DNA of 64,000 nucleotides from assembly GCF_900129425.1 (NCBI RefSeq), contig NZ_LT670817.1:5580001-5644000 (forward strand). The letters are read 5' to 3'. The notes under the pieces were generated by a model that did no database searches, had not been told where the DNA came from, and saw nothing but the letters and a program-made list of their open reading frames with translations. The translations under genes were made by a program, and so were the position numbers. Origin of the DNA: Bradyrhizobium erythrophlei. Its GTDB lineage: Bacteria; Pseudomonadota; Alphaproteobacteria; Rhizobiales; Xanthobacteraceae. Of the stretch, positions 61,501-64,000 are shown piece after piece. Every line of letters begins with the position of its first letter. Position 1 is the first letter of the stretch.

Positions 61501-63971
61501 AGGTCAAGTTGCTGGCAGCCGATGTCGAACGAACGCTCTCGGCCGCCGGCAATGCCACCGCGGCGTCGATTCTGACCGGCGCGCGAGAGGCGCAGAGCAT
61601 GCTGGTCACCGCATCGTCGGATGCCGCCAACCATGTCAAGTCGCTGGCCATCGACGTCGAGCGCTCGTTGTCGATCGCCGGCACTTCCACCGCCGAATCG
61701 ATTACAGCGGGCGCGCGCGAGGCTCAAAGCACGCTGGTGGCCGCGTCGTCGGAGGCCGCCAACCACGTCAAGTCGCTGGCGATCGACGTCGAACGCACGC
61801 TGACAGCGGTCGGGGCGGACACCGCCGCTTCCATTCTGGGCAGCGCACGCGAAGCACAAAGCTCGCTGCACGCAACCTCCGCCGAAGCCGCCAGCCAGAT
61901 CAGGGCGATCTCCACCGATATCGAGCGTTCGCTCAGTACGGTCACCGCCAACACCACGGAGAATATTGCGACCAGCGCCCAAACCGCGCAAAGCGCGTTG
62001 GTGGCCGCCTCCAACGAAGTCAGTTCCAAGGTCAAGTCGACCTCGGCCGAGGTCGAGCGCTCGGTGCTCGCCGCCAGCGGCGCTTTCGGCTCCGCCATGA
62101 GCGGCAAGACCGACGAAATCGTCACCTACGTGCAGCAGCAAACCGATCGCCTCGCACAGATGATCGACAGCAAGCGCGGATCGCTGGTCGAGGCCATCGG
62201 CGCCAAGACCAACCAGCTCACCGTAGATATCGACCGCGTTACATCCGATGCCCTGAAATCGATCGAAACCCGCGGCCAGACCTTCTCGCAATCGGTCCTG
62301 AGCAACGGCTCCGACGTCGCGCGGACGATCACTTCGGCCGGCGATCTGGCCACGGGCGCGGTGAACAAGTCGCTGAAGGACCTGGAGGCGTCCTCGCGGG
62401 CGGCCATCGACCAGTCGCGTCAGGTCTCGATCGCGGCGGTCACCGAAATGCAGGAAACCAGCAAGATTCTGCGCACCGACACGGTCGCCCTGTTCGAGCG
62501 GCTGCGCGAAGGCAATATTCTGCTGCAGGAAGTGCTGACCGGCGCGCACGATAACCTCAATTCGCTGGAGCGGGCGCTGGTTACGCGGGTCGCGGACTTC
62601 GTGTCGGCCATGAACGACGTCACCTCGCGCAACGGCATGGCGACGCAAACGCTGGAAGACCAGCTGTCCGTCTTCAATACCAAGACGTCCAGGGCGCTGG
62701 AGGATCTCGGCTCGCTGTCGAGCCAGTTCGAACATCACGGTCAGGCCCTGGTCGAGGCCGCCGCCGTGGTCGAGCAAAGCAACCGCAGCACCACCGCATC
62801 TGTCGCCGAACGCAAATCGGCACTCGAATCGCTGGTCACCACGATCGATCTGCGCACCACCGACCTCGATCAGCGGCTGTCGCGCTTCACCGGCCTGCTG
62901 GACGAATCGCTCGCGGCCGCGGAAGAGCGCGCCCGCGATATCGCACGCGTGGTGGCGGAAACCGCCGGTGCCGGTTCGGCCGCGATCAGCCGGCAGTTCG
63001 AGGCGGTTCGCGCTACGGCTCAGGAGGAACGCCGGCTGACGGCGGAATCCATGAACGAACTCTATCACCAGAGCACGCAGGAAACCGAAGCGATGTTCAA
63101 GCAGTCCGCCGACAAGTTCTCCGGCATGGTCTCCAGCATGAAGCAGATGGCCGCGGAAATGCAGCAGGAACTCGAGGCAACGCGCAACGAACTTCGCCGC
63201 GGCGTGCTGGAAATGCCGCAGGAAGCGGCCGAGAGTACCGCGCAGATGCGCAAGGTCATCGTCGATCAGATCGAGGCTTTGGCCGAACTGAACCGGATCG
63301 TCGCACGTCACGGCCGCGGGCTCGACGTGGTAACCTCCGGCCGATCGAACTCGCAGCGCGAGGAAGAGCCGATGCTGGCAACCGCCGGCGGCCGCAGCAC
63401 TGAAGCCCAATCACGTTCCGCCGCCCCGCGCATGCGCGACGCCGGCAGTGCATCGACCTTGCCGCCGCCTGACCTCGGCGGGCCGGCTTCGCGCCGCACC
63501 GAAGCGCCGCCGGTTTCCCCTGCCGTCGATCAGGGCCGCGACGGATGGCTTTCCGACCTGCTGAACCGCGCCGACACCGGCACCGGCAATCGCGAGGTCC
63601 CGCGCGCCCGCCCCACCCAGCAGCCCGCCGGTGACAACCCGCTGGCTTCGTTGTCGCTCGACATCGGACGCCTGATGGATCGCAATCTCGCCATCGAGAT
63701 GTGGGATCGCTATCAGCGCGGCGAGAGCAAGGCCTTCAGCAAGCGGCTCTATACGCCGGCCGGCCAGAAGGCCTTCGACGAAGTCGCCCGCAAATATCGC
63801 GCCGACCGCAACTTCAAGCAGACTGTCGACCGCTACATCACCGAATTCGAGCGATTGCTCGACGAGGTCGCGCGCGAAGAACGGGGCCCGGCGGTGCTGC
63901 GCAGCCACCTCACCTCGGAGACCGGGCTGGTCTATACCCTGCTCGCCCACGCGGCGGGACGGCTCGGCTAG
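58575..63971 (+). CDS. Giant coiled-coil membrane protein, growth-pole-ring (GPR/RgsE)-like
   Basis: 1798 residues. An N-terminal acidic, disordered part (1-100) is followed by two membrane helices (about 112-133, TLATLFAGVWILGAALLTVS, and 145-165, LGGLAALFFAPVLLFYFLAS). Then about 1400 residues of helical, Ala/Ser/Asp-rich text with apolipoprotein-like 11-mer periodicity (repeats SLSTSLTDGAAQAIHSIDSR; 44-residue units at about 838-1160). A conserved C-terminal domain ends it (LASLSLDIGRLMDRNLAIEM, LYTPAGQKAFDEVARKYRAD, LTSETGLVYTLLAHAAGRLG). GPR in Agrobacterium and RgsE in Sinorhizobium have this build and organise the growing pole. Homology was judged from layout. Confidence 0.78.
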   Translation: MANTPKKVKDPTEVALSAIQEALNISDDVPVADDPRDSLRSDVTPPNSSSTSPYDDAPFDTRPSVDRPIFEPIDEPRTIRRAANDDRETIGQILQAIQKGRPARNVYTLATLFAGVWILGAALLTVSFLPSLQAAIGQGSGGTLVLGGLAALFFAPVLLFYFLASLSWRGQELRMIAQSMAQVAIRFSEPEGAASDSMVTVGQAIRREVAAMGDGVERAIARAGELETLVANEVSALERAYSDNEVRIRALLQDIAHQRDNLVGQAEQVRSAISGVQIDLRHDIALISDAIASRVDEVAKSITGALEERGAHITSALSNAGDNMILALGERGGDLLDRLEEASAETTRAVLDASERLTTSLNFKTGHVHDEFVDLADRVHEMLNERIDRITSEFEQRSSTIVDGISDRTEQVHDSLKNSSDSLLLELELRSGDLVSKIDDAGNRLATQILSSGDKASDALDVTVNSLVAKVVSQTETAHDSLSLQMSAFDELVKNQGGELAEKFARDSGTLGALITRHISEFDRTVKTFGGEIVDRMGQRTQDIAETLKTYVDTFDTRLTSNGGEITASLDQRLMQFETTLGSRVADLDTSLDGRIKSFDESIDGRLKSLEQTFDTRAESVNESIDGRLKSLEQIFDTRAQSVTETIDSRLGTLSTSLTDGAAQAIHSIDSRLTQLTSSLTDGTAQAIQSIDSRLTHLTMSLASGSAQAVDAIDRRITDVSETIDGRSAHLADTITARFQEIHQGIEARVGAVATDIDTRVAQFEDLLGSRVEAVAGRIESSGRQASDGLMARAEELSLGIKSHVEDAERSLTNLVVNTSETIQTGTRAAQQSLLSVSADVGAQLKLTSAEVERALTAVGTGAACSILTSARDAQSTLVSASSDAATQIKSLSADVERTLSAAGAATAASILSGAREVQTTLVTASSDAASHVKSLTADVERSLSIAGTSTADSIVASAREAQNTLLTASTDASGQVKLLAADVERTLSAAGNATAASILTGAREAQSMLVTASSDAANHVKSLAIDVERSLSIAGTSTAESITAGAREAQSTLVAASSEAANHVKSLAIDVERTLTAVGADTAASILGSAREAQSSLHATSAEAASQIRAISTDIERSLSTVTANTTENIATSAQTAQSALVAASNEVSSKVKSTSAEVERSVLAASGAFGSAMSGKTDEIVTYVQQQTDRLAQMIDSKRGSLVEAIGAKTNQLTVDIDRVTSDALKSIETRGQTFSQSVLSNGSDVARTITSAGDLATGAVNKSLKDLEASSRAAIDQSRQVSIAAVTEMQETSKILRTDTVALFERLREGNILLQEVLTGAHDNLNSLERALVTRVADFVSAMNDVTSRNGMATQTLEDQLSVFNTKTSRALEDLGSLSSQFEHHGQALVEAAAVVEQSNRSTTASVAERKSALESLVTTIDLRTTDLDQRLSRFTGLLDESLAAAEERARDIARVVAETAGAGSAAISRQFEAVRATAQEERRLTAESMNELYHQSTQETEAMFKQSADKFSGMVSSMKQMAAEMQQELEATRNELRRGVLEMPQEAAESTAQMRKVIVDQIEALAELNRIVARHGRGLDVVTSGRSNSQREEEPMLATAGGRSTEAQSRSAAPRMRDAGSASTLPPPDLGGPASRRTEAPPVSPAVDQGRDGWLSDLLNRADTGTGNREVPRARPTQQPAGDNPLASLSLDIGRLMDRNLAIEMWDRYQRGESKAFSKRLYTPAGQKAFDEVARKYRADRNFKQTVDRYITEFERLLDEVAREERGPAVLRSHLTSETGLVYTLLAHAAGRLG
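61086..62053 (+). repeat. Tandem 132-bp repeats encoding 44-residue units
   Basis: Seven to eight in-frame units of 132 bp (for instance starts at 61218 and 61350). Each encodes a unit containing DVERSLSIAG or a relative and then ASILSGAREAQSTL. 44 residues is four 11-mers, the periodicity of apolipoprotein-like amphipathic helices. Confidence 0.8.
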
Positions 63972-64000
63972 TCTAAGGCTCAAGCTGATCGCACAATAAT

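Noticed and set aside
61086..62053. CRISPR-like periodic repeats (132 bp)
   Set aside because: In-frame coding repeats of a coiled-coil protein.
60684..63410. 908-residue antisense frame opposite the giant coiled-coil gene
   Set aside because: Length arises from the internal repeats of the sense gene; no recognisable domain.

Overview
The window is high-GC alphaproteobacterial DNA, most likely from Bradyrhizobium or a close relative in the Nitrobacteraceae. The evidence is the flagellar gene content and order (fliX, flbT, flaF, a fliL-fliM-DUF6468-motE block), a DksA without most zinc cysteines, a growth-pole-ring-like giant protein, a sigma-EcfG-type promoter, and repeat families that I associate with this group. 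The species cannot be fixed from sequence alone.

Layout. (1) 1-34.4 kb is mainly a flagellar locus. fliL-fliM-DUF6468-motE plus a partial TPR gene run leftward, and flgF-flgG-flgA-flgH run rightward from a sigma-54 site. After an interruption (three small envelope proteins, a two-component system, repeats, a hydratase gene) come dksA, fliX, a second sigma-54 site, flgI-flgJ, a FlgN-like chaperone, a FlaG-like gene, flaF, two almost identical flagellin genes and flbT. Then a four-gene cassette (PLP decarboxylase, ATP-grasp ligase, glycosyltransferase, TPR-glycosyltransferase) and flgL, flgK and flgE run leftward, flgE from a third sigma-54 site. (2) 34.5-48 kb holds housekeeping and stress genes: MsrB, an FAD oxidoreductase, a SixA-like phosphatase, a universal stress protein, small membrane proteins, an MFS exporter, a desaturase, a DUF892 ferritin-like protein behind a near-perfect EcfG promoter, a YbhN-like membrane protein, an SGNH hydrolase and an amino-acid-type binding protein. 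(3) 48-54.8 kb is accessory: an orphan binding protein, a protein with near-identical TPR repeats, a peptidoglycan-binding-domain protein with a duplicated tail, a RAYT (Y1) transposase with cognate 25-bp REP sequences, a decayed IS5-family transposase, an IS481-like remnant and a dispersed repeat also present at 13.1 kb. (4) 54.8-64 kb holds a DUF2147 protein, a thioredoxin-reductase-like ferredoxin reductase and a [2Fe-2S] ferredoxin flanking a thioesterase, an Hpt protein, and a 1798-residue two-TM coiled-coil protein resembling the Rhizobiales growth-pole-ring protein (GPR/RgsE).

How it works together. Rod, rings, switch and export parts, hook, junction and filament genes are all here, and several are plausibly under sigma-54 and the FliX/FlbD checkpoint known from Caulobacter. 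FlbT and FlaF would set flagellin output. The cassette between flbT and flgL may modify flagellin or a surface glycan. The strongest leads are that cassette, a module shared by FlgE and FlgL, the flagellin gene-conversion tract, a possible MotE partner, and the REP/RAYT repeat system.
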